The notes: generated by a model not told the origin, from the sequence alone. DNA of 64,000 bases from DASRFA01 sp035651755 (GCA_035651755.1 DASRFA010000013.1:62001-126000); one strand, 5' to 3'; positions 1 through 8,464 are shown, counted from the first letter of the stretch. Numbers and translations are program-made.

Positions 1-1
1 G

Positions 2-118
2 ATCGACGTCCACGCGCCGATGGTGGCAGGGCAGGACTATACGGGCTTCGCGGAGGTCATGAACCAATCGGGGCAGACCAAGCGCGGGAGCGTGGCCTGG
101 CACGACGTGGAGAAGTGA
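2..118 (+). CDS. 3' end of an unidentified gene (partial)
   Basis: The last 38 codons of an open frame that enters from outside the window end in TGA at 116-118. The visible tail contains MVAGQDYTGF and ends GSVAWHDVEK. I do not recognise a family from this fragment. A strong hairpin 66 bases downstream fits the end of a transcription unit. The reading is preferred over the other frames because its composition is balanced rather than arginine-rich, but with so little sequence this is only moderately supported. Confidence 0.5.
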   Translation: MDVHAPMVAGQDYTGFAEVMNQSGQTKRGSVAWHDVEK

Positions 119-183
119 AGATGCTGGACGCTACGCGCCGGAAGCGAGGGGCTACCGCGTCGATCATCGCGGCGTAGACGCGA

Positions 184-215
184 CTCGGGGACCGCGCGTG
201 AGCGCGGCCCCCGAG
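184..215. terminator. Hairpin between convergent genes
   Basis: A 14-bp stem (184-197 with 202-215) has one A/C mismatch and a GTGA loop. It sits between the gene ending at 118 on the plus strand and the gene ending at 274 on the minus strand, so it could stop both transcripts. There is no T tract on either side, as is common in very GC-rich genomes. A second perfect palindrome, GGTCGCCGGCGACC, follows directly. Confidence 0.5.
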
Positions 216-273
216 CGGTCGCCGGCGACCTCGCGATCGAAGACGCCGGCGACGTTGCCGATCCAGTCGCCGC

Positions 274-1629
274 TCAGTTCGTCTCGACCTTCCCCGGTGG
301 CTCGAGCAGGTTGATCCCGAGCACCTCGACCTGCATGCCGTCGAGCAGCCCCTCGACGCCGGTCGGGTCCTCGTCCTCGAGGATCGTCCGCACCGTGTAG
401 TGGAGCGTCCCCGTCGACGCGCCCGGCGGGCGGTCCCAGAAGAAGTCCTCGATCCACGCGCCGGCTTTCTTGACGTTCTCGTCGTCGCAGTCCTGGCCGA
501 CCTGCCAGCCGGTCAGCATCGGCACCGCCCACGTGAACGGCACGCCGGTGATCGTGAAGCTGTAGACGTGGCTGGTCTCGCTGCCGATGCACGCGTTCGC
601 GGGGCCGTAGGACCGTAGGCGAAGCTCGTTGTCGATCATCACCGGCGACTGGGGATGGCCCTCCGCGAGGAGCACGGCGCTCGGCTTCATCGTCTTGACG
701 CTCTGGCCGGTGAGGATCGTATCGATCTGCGAGGCGTAGTAGTCGCGCTTCGAGTTGTCCTTCAGGATGACGTCGGTCGTCCAGTTGATCTTCTTGTTCG
801 CGATGCGCGCCTTCCCGAGGTCGAAGCCGAACTGGAGGAGGTTGTGGTCGTCGTCCTCGAAGCCGACCCCGAACCCGTTCAGGAGCCGCGCGGCGGGCAG
901 CGGGCCGCCCGTGTCGAACTTCTGCCGCGTCCGGATCTTGCTGCCGTTCAGGCCCTGGTCGACGAAGATCCCGCGGCCCGAGGAGTTCGGCCAGATCGCC
1001 GCCATGTCGACGTGCGGCTTCTGGACGCCGACGACGGGCGACTGGATGTTCTTCGCCCACGCGAGGACCGTGTACTGGTAGCAGAAGGTGTAGACGTCGT
1101 CGCCGTCGCGATCGCTGATCACGCTGCCGGCGTCCCACACGAGCTTCGGACCGATCTGCCCGATGTTGAAGATCACCGAGCCGAGCCCGGCGACGTCGTG
1201 GTCGTCGTTGTTGTACTTGAGGAACCAGCCGTTCAGGAACACCGTTCCGTTGAAGCCGTCGGGAAGGATCATCGAGTTGCCGACGCGTGCGCCGATGTAG
1301 TCCTCCGAGACGGCGCGCATCGCGGTGCCGCACTGCATCCCGTGATCGACCTTGAGCTTGGGCGCGTCGATGACCCGCCAGTGGTCGTCGTGCACGGTCT
1401 CGGGGTTCGCGTAGGGGGCAGCGTTCAGGACGGTGTAGATGCCCTCGGGCGTCCGGAGCTCGTTCGGCGCGCTGAAGCTGCAGGCCTCGAGGAGCTGGAT
1501 CGCACCGGAGCCGAGCATGAGGGTCATCACGAGGCGTCCGGCGTCGATCGCGAATCGCCTCCACGCCGCCCCTCGTTGCCCGCGCGCGGCGCGGCGGGCG
1601 CTTCCTGGACTCGCCAGACTCGGGATCAT
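274..1629 (-). CDS. Exported protein of unknown function
   Basis: This encodes 451 residues. The ATG at 1629 is chosen because AAGGAGAAC lies about six bases upstream; a longer reading would add a low-complexity leader. The N-terminus is Arg-rich and followed by a hydrophobic stretch ending LLEAC, so it is probably exported, possibly as a lipoprotein. The mature part is about 400 residues, rich in Asp, Gly and aromatic residues, with scattered cysteines and segments such as NNDDHDVAGLG and FEDDDHNLLQFGFDLG. I do not recognise a family. It is a single-gene unit facing the fragment at 2-118. Confidence 0.75.
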   Translation of the reverse strand: MIPSLASPGSARRAARGQRGAAWRRFAIDAGRLVMTLMLGSGAIQLLEACSFSAPNELRTPEGIYTVLNAAPYANPETVHDDHWRVIDAPKLKVDHGMQCGTAMRAVSEDYIGARVGNSMILPDGFNGTVFLNGWFLKYNNDDHDVAGLGSVIFNIGQIGPKLVWDAGSVISDRDGDDVYTFCYQYTVLAWAKNIQSPVVGVQKPHVDMAAIWPNSSGRGIFVDQGLNGSKIRTRQKFDTGGPLPAARLLNGFGVGFEDDDHNLLQFGFDLGKARIANKKINWTTDVILKDNSKRDYYASQIDTILTGQSVKTMKPSAVLLAEGHPQSPVMIDNELRLRSYGPANACIGSETSHVYSFTITGVPFTWAVPMLTGWQVGQDCDDENVKKAGAWIEDFFWDRPPGASTGTLHYTVRTILEDEDPTGVEGLLDGMQVEVLGINLLEPPGKVETN

Positions 1630-1784
1630 GGGACCGTTCTCCTTGTCCGCGAGCGGAGCAGCGGAATGCGCTCCCGTCGGTGGCGGCGGATGCCAGGCGG
1701 CCACCGAGCTCGGCGAGCGGGCCCCGGGCAGGGCGACCGTCGCCCTGGCCGGGGCCGACTCGGCCTCGCGGTTCGCCGTAGGGG

Positions 1785-1819
1785 CGCTACCTCGCGGGTA
1801 GCGGGCGGCTACCTCGCGG
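1785..1819. repeat. Hairpin plus 12-bp direct repeat upstream of the kinase
   Basis: CGCTACC (1785-1791) and GGTAGCG (1797-1803) form a perfect 7-bp hairpin with a 5-base loop. The 12-mer GCTACCTCGCGG occurs at 1786-1797 and again at 1808-1819. The two copies start 22 bases apart, about two helical turns. They lie in the non-coding stretch (1630-2180) between the exported protein and the histidine kinase and could be a regulator site; no function is proven. Confidence 0.35.
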
Positions 1820-1887
1820 CGCGTCGCCGCAGCGAGACGCCGCGCGCCCTATGGCATATTGGCTTCGCCGCGCGCGGGAGGCCGACC

Positions 1888-2023
1888 ATGGTGACGGTCA
1901 AGCTCGGCGAGTCGGAGTCCGACCTCGAAAAGGTCCACTCGGGGGTGCAGAACTTCGCCGCGCACCGGTTCTACCTGCGCCGCGGTTCGACACCGCGAGC
2001 CGCCACTTCGCGATCAGGGATCT
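1888..2023 (+). pseudogene. Remnant of a GNAT acetyltransferase C-terminus
   Basis: The frame from ATG 1888 reads MVTVKLGESESDLEK and then VQNFAAHRFYLRRG. The last part resembles the acceptor helix of GNAT acetyltransferases (N-x-A-A-H-R-F-Y-x-R-x-GF). At about 1985 the expected GF is lost, but in a frame one base away the text continues FDTASRHFAIRDLL, as expected after a single-base deletion. No complete acetyl-CoA binding motif precedes it, so this is only a 3' relic. The assignment rests on pattern memory and is tentative. Confidence 0.35.
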
Positions 2024-2180
2024 GTTGGCGGGCTCGCCGTTCGGTCGCCGAAAGATTGGTAGCTGCCTGGTACACGGGCGTTCCGGCGTTCCGGCGCGTC
2101 GCGCCGCCCGGGCGCGCGCCGGGTGCCGTGCTCGCGTCTGGCTGAGCCGCAGCGTAAGCGTAAGCTCGCCGGGGGCCTCT

Positions 2181-5100
2181 TTGCGAAATCGGGTCATAGC
2201 CTACGGGCTCAGCTTCGCGGCGCTGGCCGCAGCAGTGCTGCTGCGCTGGCTCCTCGACCCCCTCATGGGCGACAGGCTGCCGGTCGTCACGCTGTTCGGT
2301 GCCATCGCGGCTGCCGCGTGGCTCGCCGGCCCACGTCCCGCCGTCGTGGTCGCCCTCGTCGGCTACCTCGCCTGCGACTTCCTCTTCATCGCGCCGCGCG
2401 CGAAGCTTCGAGTCGGCGACTTCGGCGACGTCGTCGGGCTCCTCGCGTACCTCTTCACCTGCGCGCTGATCATCCTCTTCGCCGAGGCGATGCGGCGCGC
2501 GCACGCGCGCGCGTCCGCGCAGGGCGAGGTGCTGCGCGTCACGCTCCACAGCATCGGCGACGCGGTCATCACGACCGACGGCGACGGTCGAATCACATAC
2601 CTGAACGACGTCGCGGAGAAGCTCACCGGGTGGACCGACGGCGACGCCCGCGGCGAGCCGCTCGAGGCCGTCTTCCGCATCTTCAACGAGAAGACGCGCG
2701 AAAAGGTCGAGAGCCCGACGGCACGAGCGCTCCGGGACGGCGTCGTCGTGGGCCTCGCGAATCACACGGTGCTCGTCCGGAAGGACGGCACGGAGCTTCC
2801 GATCGACGACAGCGCCGCGCCGATCCGGGACGAGACCGGCCGCGTCTCGGGCTGCATCCTCGTCTTCCGGGACGTGACGCGGCAGAGGTGCCTCGAGCGC
2901 GACCGGGCGGATCAGCTCCACACTGCTCGCATCCTCGCCGCGATCGTCGAGTCGTCGGACGACGCCATCGTCAGCAAGACGCTCGACGGCATCATCCAGA
3001 GCTGGAACGCCGGCGCCGAGCGCATCTTCGGCTACACGCCGGAGCAGGCGATCGGAAAGCACATCACGCTGATCATCCCGCCCGAGCGCATCGCCGAAGA
3101 GGACCACATCATCGCGTCGCTCAGGGCCGGTCGGCGGATCGACCATTTCGAGACCGAGCGCGTGCGGTCCGACGGCGAGCGGCTCCTGGTCTCGCTCACC
3201 ATCTCGCCGATCCGCGACGAGTCGGGGAACGTCGTCGGCGCGTCGAAGATCGTGCGCGACGTCACCGTTCAGCGGAGGGCCGAGCAGCGCGAGCGCGAGC
3301 TCTTCTACCAGGCCGCCGCGGCCAACGCGAAGTTCCGCGCCTTCTTCGATCAGGGCGCTCTGCTCGCCGGGATCGTCGACCTCGACGGCACGCTGGTCGA
3401 GGCGAACCGGGCCTCCTGGGAGGCCACCGGCTTCAGGAAGGACCAGATCGTCGGGCGGCCGATCTGGGAAGGCCCGGGGTGGGCGCCGTCGGCGGAGCTC
3501 GTCGATCGCGTCAAGGCCGCGTTCGCCGAGGCGGCGGCGGGAGGGACGTCCCGCCACGAGATCCCGTACTCCGTCGCCGACGGCAGCGAGCGGGTCATCG
3601 ACCTCATCATCCAGCCCATCCGTGACGAAATCGGGCGCAACCTCTTCTTCGCCGCGACCGGGATCGACATCACGGATCGGAAGCGCGCCGAGGCCGATCG
3701 CGAGAAGTTCGTGACGCTCGTCGAGAACAGCACCGACTTCATCGGAATGTGCGACGTCGACGGCGTTCCCTTCTTCGTGAACCGTGCCGGCCTCGAGCTG
3801 GTCGGGCTCGACGGCATCGAGCAGGCGCGTCGCACGAACGTGCGCGACTTCTTCTTCCCCGAGGACCAGTCGCGGATCATGGACGAGTTCTTTCCGAGCG
3901 TCCTCGAGAACGGGCACGGCGAGGTCGAGGTGCGCTTCCGGAACTTCAAGACGGGCGACGCGCGCTGGATGGCGTACAAGGTGGTCGCGCTGCGGGACGG
4001 CGCCGGCCAGCCCATCACCTTCGCGACCGTCAGCCAGGACGTGACCGAGCGCAGGCGACTGGCGGAGAACCTCAGCCAGCTCGCCGCCGACCTCGCCCGC
4101 GCCGATCGGCGGAAGGACGAGTTCCTCGCCACGCTCGCGCACGAGCTCCGGAACCCGCTCGCGCCGCTCTGCAACATGCTGGAGGTGATGAAGCGCGCCG
4201 GCGACGATCGCGACGTCCTGCGGCGGGCGCGCGACACGATCGAGCGCCAGCTCGGGCAGCTCGTCCGCCTCGTCGACGACCTGCTCGACCTGAACCGCAT
4301 CACGCACGACCGCCTCGAGCTCCGGCGCGGGCGGGTCGAGCTCTCCTCGGTGATCCAGCAGGCGGTCGAGACCGCTCGCCCCCTCGCGGATGGGGCCCAC
4401 CACGAGCTCACGGTGCGCCTGCCCGAGGAGCCGATCTTCCTGAACGCCGACCCGGCGCGCCTCGCTCAGGTCTTCGGCAACCTCCTGAACAACAGCTGCA
4501 AATACACGCCGCCCGGCGGAACGATTCGCGTCACCGCGGAGCGGCGAGGCGCCGAGGTCGTCGTCGGCGTCCAGGACACCGGAAGCGGGATCCCGCCCGA
4601 CCGGCTCGACAGCATCTTCGAGATGTTCACGCAGGTCGATCGCGAGCTCGAGCGGTCGCAGGGTGGGCTCGGCATCGGGCTCACGCTCGTCAAGCGGCTC
4701 GTCGAGATGCACGGTGGATCGGTCGAGGCGCGGAGCGCGGGCGAAGGCCGCGGCAGCGAGTTCGTCGTTCGGCTGCCGGTCCTGGTCGGCGCGCCGGAGG
4801 CGGTGTCGCCGGCGCCCTCCGCTTCCGAGGAGACGCTGCAGAGCCGCCGCATCCTGATCGTCGACGACAACGAGGACGCGGCCGAGTCGCTCGCGATGCT
4901 GCTGTCGATCACCGGCAACGAGACGCACATGGCGCACGACGGCGTCGCGGCGATCGCGGCGGTCGAGCATCATCGTCCCGACGTGGTGCTCCTGGACATC
5001 GGGCTTCCGGGATTGAACGGCTACGAGGTCTGCCGCCGCCTGCGTCGAGAGCCGTGGGGCAAGCACGTCGTCGTGATCGCGCTCACGGGGTGGGGCCAGG

Positions 5101-5276
5101 AGGAGGACCGCCGGAAGTCGCAGGAGGCGGGCTTCGACGGCCACCTCGTGAAGCCGGTCGACTACAACGCGCTGCTCGAGCTGCTCGCGTCGCTGTCGGC
5201 GCCGCGGCGCGACGAGACGGCGTGGCGGACGCCCGCGCCGGCAGCGGAGATGCCTGCCGGGCGCAACGGATCGTGA
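2181..5276 (+). CDS. Hybrid histidine kinase (DUF4118, four PAS, receiver)
   Basis: A membrane-bound sensor kinase of about 1031 residues. An open frame continues up to 1851, but that part is arginine-rich noise over a gene remnant, so the TTG at 2181 just before the first membrane helix is preferred; the start remains uncertain. Residues 1-100 form a KdpD-like four-helix DUF4118 region. Four PAS domains follow at about 115-235, 252-370, 385-500 and 510-625. The HisKA motif FLATLAHELRNPL places the phospho-histidine at about 654. The ATPase domain shows NLLNNSCKYT, DTGSGI and GLGIGL boxes. The C-terminal receiver has VVLLDIGLP, phospho-acceptor Asp about 939. No separate response regulator is adjacent, so the receiver may pass phosphate to a distant partner or regulate the kinase itself. 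Confidence 0.9.
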   Translation: MRNRVIAYGLSFAALAAAVLLRWLLDPLMGDRLPVVTLFGAIAAAAWLAGPRPAVVVALVGYLACDFLFIAPRAKLRVGDFGDVVGLLAYLFTCALIILFAEAMRRAHARASAQGEVLRVTLHSIGDAVITTDGDGRITYLNDVAEKLTGWTDGDARGEPLEAVFRIFNEKTREKVESPTARALRDGVVVGLANHTVLVRKDGTELPIDDSAAPIRDETGRVSGCILVFRDVTRQRCLERDRADQLHTARILAAIVESSDDAIVSKTLDGIIQSWNAGAERIFGYTPEQAIGKHITLIIPPERIAEEDHIIASLRAGRRIDHFETERVRSDGERLLVSLTISPIRDESGNVVGASKIVRDVTVQRRAEQRERELFYQAAAANAKFRAFFDQGALLAGIVDLDGTLVEANRASWEATGFRKDQIVGRPIWEGPGWAPSAELVDRVKAAFAEAAAGGTSRHEIPYSVADGSERVIDLIIQPIRDEIGRNLFFAATGIDITDRKRAEADREKFVTLVENSTDFIGMCDVDGVPFFVNRAGLELVGLDGIEQARRTNVRDFFFPEDQSRIMDEFFPSVLENGHGEVEVRFRNFKTGDARWMAYKVVALRDGAGQPITFATVSQDVTERRRLAENLSQLAADLARADRRKDEFLATLAHELRNPLAPLCNMLEVMKRAGDDRDVLRRARDTIERQLGQLVRLVDDLLDLNRITHDRLELRRGRVELSSVIQQAVETARPLADGAHHELTVRLPEEPIFLNADPARLAQVFGNLLNNSCKYTPPGGTIRVTAERRGAEVVVGVQDTGSGIPPDRLDSIFEMFTQVDRELERSQGGLGIGLTLVKRLVEMHGGSVEARSAGEGRGSEFVVRLPVLVGAPEAVSPAPSASEETLQSRRILIVDDNEDAAESLAMLLSITGNETHMAHDGVAAIAAVEHHRPDVVLLDIGLPGLNGYEVCRRLRREPWGKHVVVIALTGWGQEEDRRKSQEAGFDGHLVKPVDYNALLELLASLSAPRRDETAWRTPAPAAEMPAGRNGS

Positions 5277-5315
5277 CGCCGTCGGTCGATTCCCCGCGGA
5301 GCAAGGAGTCGCGCG

Positions 5316-5684
5316 ATGGTACGAACGCACGGTCTCACGCACATCCACCTGGTGGTCCGCGATCTCGGGCGCTCGCTTCGGTTCTACCAGCAAGTGTTCG
5401 GGATGCGTGAGCTCTTCCGCGACGGCCCGACGATGGTCTTCCTCAACACGCCGGGCAGCCGGGACCTGATCACGCTGAACGAGGATCCCGAGCAATCGGG
5501 CGTCGCGGGGGTCCACGCGGGCGTCGGCCACTTCGGGTTTCGCTTGAATGACGACGCGGACATCGACGCGGCGATCGCCGAGGTCGAGAGCGCGGGCGGC
5601 AAGCTCATCCGTCGCGGCGAGCACGGTCCGGGGCAGCCGTTCGCGTACGTCGAAGACCCGGACGGCTACGTCATCGAGCTCTGA
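5316..5684 (+). CDS. VOC-family (glyoxalase-like) protein
   Basis: This is a 122-residue single-domain vicinal-oxygen-chelate protein, about the usual length of one VOC module that dimerises to build the metal site. His9 (in THIHLVVRDL), His72 (GHFGF) and Glu121 (YVIEL) match the usual metal-ligand positions. AAGGAG lies ahead of the ATG. It starts 39 bases after the hybrid kinase and could be cotranscribed with it. The substrate cannot be named; lyase, isomerase and antibiotic-binding members share this fold. Its last 14 bases overlap the end of the convergent regulator gene. Confidence 0.85.
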   Translation: MVRTHGLTHIHLVVRDLGRSLRFYQQVFGMRELFRDGPTMVFLNTPGSRDLITLNEDPEQSGVAGVHAGVGHFGFRLNDDADIDAAIAEVESAGGKLIRRGEHGPGQPFAYVEDPDGYVIEL

Positions 5685-6453
5685 TCGCAGCCCCGCGTTC
5701 CGTGTCGCGGCCGGTCGCATTCGCGTTCGGCGTCTTCGTCGCCGCCGTCGGCGTCGTCGGCTTCATCGTGCCGTCGAGCGGAGTCTGGCTCGCTCGGACC
5801 TTCGTCGCTACCGGTGCTTCCGGCGGCGTCGCCGGAGGGTCGATCTCGAAGCAGCAGGACGGCCGATCGCCGCGGTGGCAGGATTCGCGCACCGGCGCGC
5901 CGACGATCTCCGATAGGAGGCTCTCCATCGCCCCGCAGACGCGTGCATCGTCGCGGACCACCTCTGCGAGCGGGCAGCCGAGTCCGCGCACGACGACCTT
6001 CTCGGCCTGTCGCTCGACCTCGACCGCGCCTCCGAGCTCCCGGAGGAAGTCGAGCGCGTCGCGCACGCGGCGCTCGGGGGCGGCGTGGTGGCGCGGTCGT
6101 GCAGCGGCGAGGCGGCGGCCCACCTCGCGAAGGACGTCGGCGGTCGCGTCGGGACCCAGCCGGTCGCGGACGACGTCGATCAATGATGCGAGGAACGGGA
6201 TGTACGCCTTCGAGAAGCCGCGTTCGGCTTCCGCGGACAGGGCGTAGAGGAAAGCGGGCTTCCGGAGCCGGCGCTGCACGCCGGCGCGGCGCACCAGACC
6301 GTCTCGCTCGAGCCGGCCGAGCTGGACTCGAACCGAGTTCGGCGTCACGTCGACTTCCCGGCTGAGGTCGTGGACGGTCGCCGGACCCCGGCGGAGAAGT
6401 GCCAGGATGCGCTCCCGGGTCGCGGCTTCGTCCTCCGGCTGTGGCCTCGTCAT
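5671..6453 (-). CDS. SufR-like winged-helix regulator with cysteine cluster
   Basis: A 260-residue DNA-binding protein. Residues about 10-75 form a helix-turn-helix (LSREVDVTPNSVRVQLGRLE) typical of ArsR/DeoR-like and SufR proteins. The C-terminal half carries spaced cysteines (GCPLAEVV, ARVCGAMESLL, ESCHRG, SCCFEID) as in SufR-type regulators, which bind an iron-sulfur cluster. The start at 6453 is chosen over 6477; TACGAT about six bases upstream could be a -10 box, making a leaderless start possible. The last 50 or so residues are Thr/Pro/Ala-rich, unlike the family, and lie over a hydrophobic gene remnant on the other strand. The natural stop was probably lost. It is divergent from the small membrane protein at 6638, a plausible target. 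Confidence 0.8.
   Translation of the reverse strand: MTRPQPEDEAATRERILALLRRGPATVHDLSREVDVTPNSVRVQLGRLERDGLVRRAGVQRRLRKPAFLYALSAEAERGFSKAYIPFLASLIDVVRDRLGPDATADVLREVGRRLAAARPRHHAAPERRVRDALDFLRELGGAVEVERQAEKVVVRGLGCPLAEVVRDDARVCGAMESLLSEIVGAPVRESCHRGDRPSCCFEIDPPATPPEAPVATKVRASQTPLDGTMKPTTPTAATKTPNANATGRDTERGAAIRAR
5702..5815 (+). pseudogene. N-terminal remnant of a small membrane protein
   Basis: From GTG 5702 the plus strand reads MSRPVAFAFGVFVAAVG, then VGFIVPSSGVWLARTFVATG. This is a convincing first membrane helix and loop, resembling the N-terminus of a family of small four-helix proteins that I know only as hypothetical proteins. After about codon 38 the text becomes antisense of the regulator gene and loses hydrophobicity. 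The remaining helices are missing, so this is a truncated gene whose 5' end now underlies the regulator's C-terminal tail. Confidence 0.45.
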
Positions 6454-6494
6454 GGCGGTATCGTAGCGGAATCTCATGGAAAAGAAAAAAGACA

Positions 6495-6542
6495 AATAAT
6501 AATCATCAAAGTATTGTTTATTCTCGGGGCGCGCGGTAACTC
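6495..6542. promoter_or_regulatory. AT-rich divergent control region with inverted repeat
   Basis: An AT-rich island in an otherwise GC-rich window separates the SufR-like regulator from the membrane protein at 6638. AATAA (6495-6499) and TTATT (6518-6522) form an inverted repeat embedded in longer A/T runs. On the plus strand TTGTTT (6514-6519) and TAACTC (6537-6542) are 17 bases apart and could be -35 and -10 boxes for the membrane protein. The repeat would overlap the -35, a good position for autogenous control by the regulator. This is inferred from pattern only. Confidence 0.5.
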
Positions 6543-6637
6543 TGCCAGTAGACGAACCCACCGTGGCGGTCGCGCTCCGCGTGTCCGCCCACACGCGCGG
6601 GCACCCGGACGGGACCCGCGCTCGGAGGCAATCGCAG

Positions 6638-7057
6638 ATGAATCAGCTCGACCCCAGGCTCGATCCCGCGTGGATCGGCCTCAAGCTCGCGTACGGCCTC
6701 GTGCCGCTGCTCGCGGGCCTCGACAAGTTCTTCAACCTGCTCGCCGACTGGCCGAGATACGTGAGTCCGGCGGCCGCCGGCCTCCTTCCCGTCGCGCCGC
6801 AGCACTTCATGTACGTGGTCGGCGTGATCGAGATCGTCGTCGGCCTCGCGGTCCTGACGCGCTGGACGATGGTCGGCAGCTACGTGGCCACCGTATGGCT
6901 CCTCTGCATCGCGGTGAACCTCGTCGCGGCGGGGTACTTCGACGTCGCGGTGCGCGACGTCGTGATGGCGGTCGGCGCGTTCACCCTCGCGCGCCTCACC
7001 GAGGTGCGAGGCTCGGACGAGATCAGCCAGCTCTCGAGCGTGCGGAGCGCCGCGTAG
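6638..7057 (+). CDS. DoxX-like small membrane protein
   Basis: A 139-residue protein with about four hydrophobic helices, for example LKLAYGLVPLLAGLDKFF, YVVGVIEIVVGLAVL, GSYVATVWLLCIAVNLVAA and VRDVVMAVGAFTLA. The pattern resembles the DoxX/DoxD-like membrane family, whose biochemical role is mostly unknown. The ATG at 6638 is chosen because GGAGGCAATC precedes it; a longer frame from 6563 would add a non-hydrophobic leader. It is transcribed away from the cysteine-cluster regulator and may be under its control, perhaps in a redox or iron response. Confidence 0.75.
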   Translation: MNQLDPRLDPAWIGLKLAYGLVPLLAGLDKFFNLLADWPRYVSPAAAGLLPVAPQHFMYVVGVIEIVVGLAVLTRWTMVGSYVATVWLLCIAVNLVAAGYFDVAVRDVVMAVGAFTLARLTEVRGSDEISQLSSVRSAA

Positions 7058-7086
7058 CCGCGTGACGCCTCGCGATCCCGGGGCGA

Positions 7087-8439
7087 TCAGCGGGCGTGCG
7101 CCGAAGACCCGCGCTCGCTGATCGCCTCGAGCTCCCGTTGCCGCGTCTCCGGAAACGCGAGCACCAGGAACGCTGCGATGGCCGACGTCGCGCTGACCAG
7201 CGAGACGACGGTCACGAGCGCCAGGCCCCACCGCATGCCGGCGCTCACGAGCGCGAGCCCGGTCGCCGCGCCGAGCGTCTCGTTCGCGAGAAGCCAGCCG
7301 GTCGCCGTGCCGCGGTACGACGTCGGGAACAGCTCCGTCGCGAACGCACGCGAGATGACCGTGCTCGCGGTGAGCAAGAACACGAGCGCGCTCCAGACGA
7401 TCGGGATGACGCGGTCCTCGGTGTGGAAGAAGGCGTACGCGACGGCCGGGAAGACGCCCATGAAGAGGAACCCGACGGCTCTTCGCCCGATGCCGTCGCC
7501 GAGCCGGCCCGCCGCGATGTTGCCGAAGACTCCCGTCACGCCCGCGACGATCACCAGCGTCGAGTATTGCCCCGGCTGCCAGCCGCGATGCGCGAGCAGG
7601 TACTGGGCGGTGAACTGGTAGACGCTCGCCTGTCCCGCGGCCGCGCTGAAGCCAACCGCCGCGATGCCGGTCGCGCGCCACGGGTATCGCCGAGCGAGAT
7701 CGCGGATCGGGCCCAGCCATGCCGACAGGGCGGACGTCGGTGCGAGCTCCTGTCTGCGGAATCGCTCCGTCTCGGTGACGCCGATCCGGAACCGCGGGAG
7801 AAGCAGAAGCGGGACGACTCCGACCGCGTACAGCGCCCGCCATCCGAACGGCAGCACGTTGATCGCGGCGAAGAGGAGCGCTCCGAGCCCGTGCCCGAAG
7901 ACCGAGAGCGCGCCCAGCATGCCGATGCCCCAGCCGCGGTGTGCGGCCGGGAACTCCTCGGCGACGATCACGAACGCGATCGTCGCGGCGGTGCTCATCG
8001 CGGTGCGGGTCGCGATCTGGAGCGCGACGAACTGCGCGGGCGTCTGGCTGAGCCCCGTCAAGAACGTCCCGATGCTCAGCACCGCGACCGCGGCGAGGAA
8101 GACGCGCCGGCGTCCGAGCCGATCGGCGAAGGGGATGAGGAGGAACGCCGGCAGCGCGCCCAGGCGGATCAGGCCCGTGAAGTCGCCGAGCGCGCGCTCG
8201 GGGATGTCGAGGCTGTGCGCGATGAAGGGCAGGGCGGACGTGAGCAGGGAGAAGTCGTAGTTCTCGAAGAGGAGCGCGAGCGCGACGAACCCGAGCAGGC
8301 TCACGTGCCTCTGCTCGACGTCCGGGACGCGGCCGAGGAACGGCGGGATCCACCACGGGTTGCGCCTCGTCGGGGACCCGTGACCGGCGTCCGCATCCGG
8401 CGCCCCGCGCGCCGAGCGGGCGGGCTGGCTCGAGCTCAT
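7087..8439 (-). CDS. MFS transporter
   Basis: A 450-residue major facilitator with about twelve predicted membrane helices. Helix 1 starts near residue 45 (VALALLFENYDFSLLTSALP). The loop 2-3 signature is present as DRLGRRRVF, and a second such region (GRLGDGIGRRAVG) follows the central loop. The acidic residue in helix 1 and overall layout resemble aromatic-acid or sugar-porter type proton symporters. The start at 8439 is preferred over a longer Arg-rich reading. It is divergent from the sulfatase at 8553, 113 bases away, so it may import a sulfated substrate or export a desulfated product; this is inference from position. Confidence 0.85.
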   Translation of the reverse strand: MSSSQPARSARGAPDADAGHGSPTRRNPWWIPPFLGRVPDVEQRHVSLLGFVALALLFENYDFSLLTSALPFIAHSLDIPERALGDFTGLIRLGALPAFLLIPFADRLGRRRVFLAAVAVLSIGTFLTGLSQTPAQFVALQIATRTAMSTAATIAFVIVAEEFPAAHRGWGIGMLGALSVFGHGLGALLFAAINVLPFGWRALYAVGVVPLLLLPRFRIGVTETERFRRQELAPTSALSAWLGPIRDLARRYPWRATGIAAVGFSAAAGQASVYQFTAQYLLAHRGWQPGQYSTLVIVAGVTGVFGNIAAGRLGDGIGRRAVGFLFMGVFPAVAYAFFHTEDRVIPIVWSALVFLLTASTVISRAFATELFPTSYRGTATGWLLANETLGAATGLALVSAGMRWGLALVTVVSLVSATSAIAAFLVLAFPETRQRELEAISERGSSAHAR

Positions 8440-8464
8440 GGGCGCCGAGCATACCCGAACGTCG

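Noticed and set aside
1977..2005. A tRNA-like T arm (CGCGG-TTCGACA-CCGCG followed by AGCCGCCA) near 1981-1997
   Set aside because: No anticodon arm, D arm or matching acceptor strand lies within the 50-60 bases upstream; the region reads better as a decayed protein gene.
1851..2180. Upstream extension of the hybrid kinase to ATG 1851
   Set aside because: The added 110 residues are arginine-rich with no domain and lie over a gene relic; a start near the first membrane helix is more natural.
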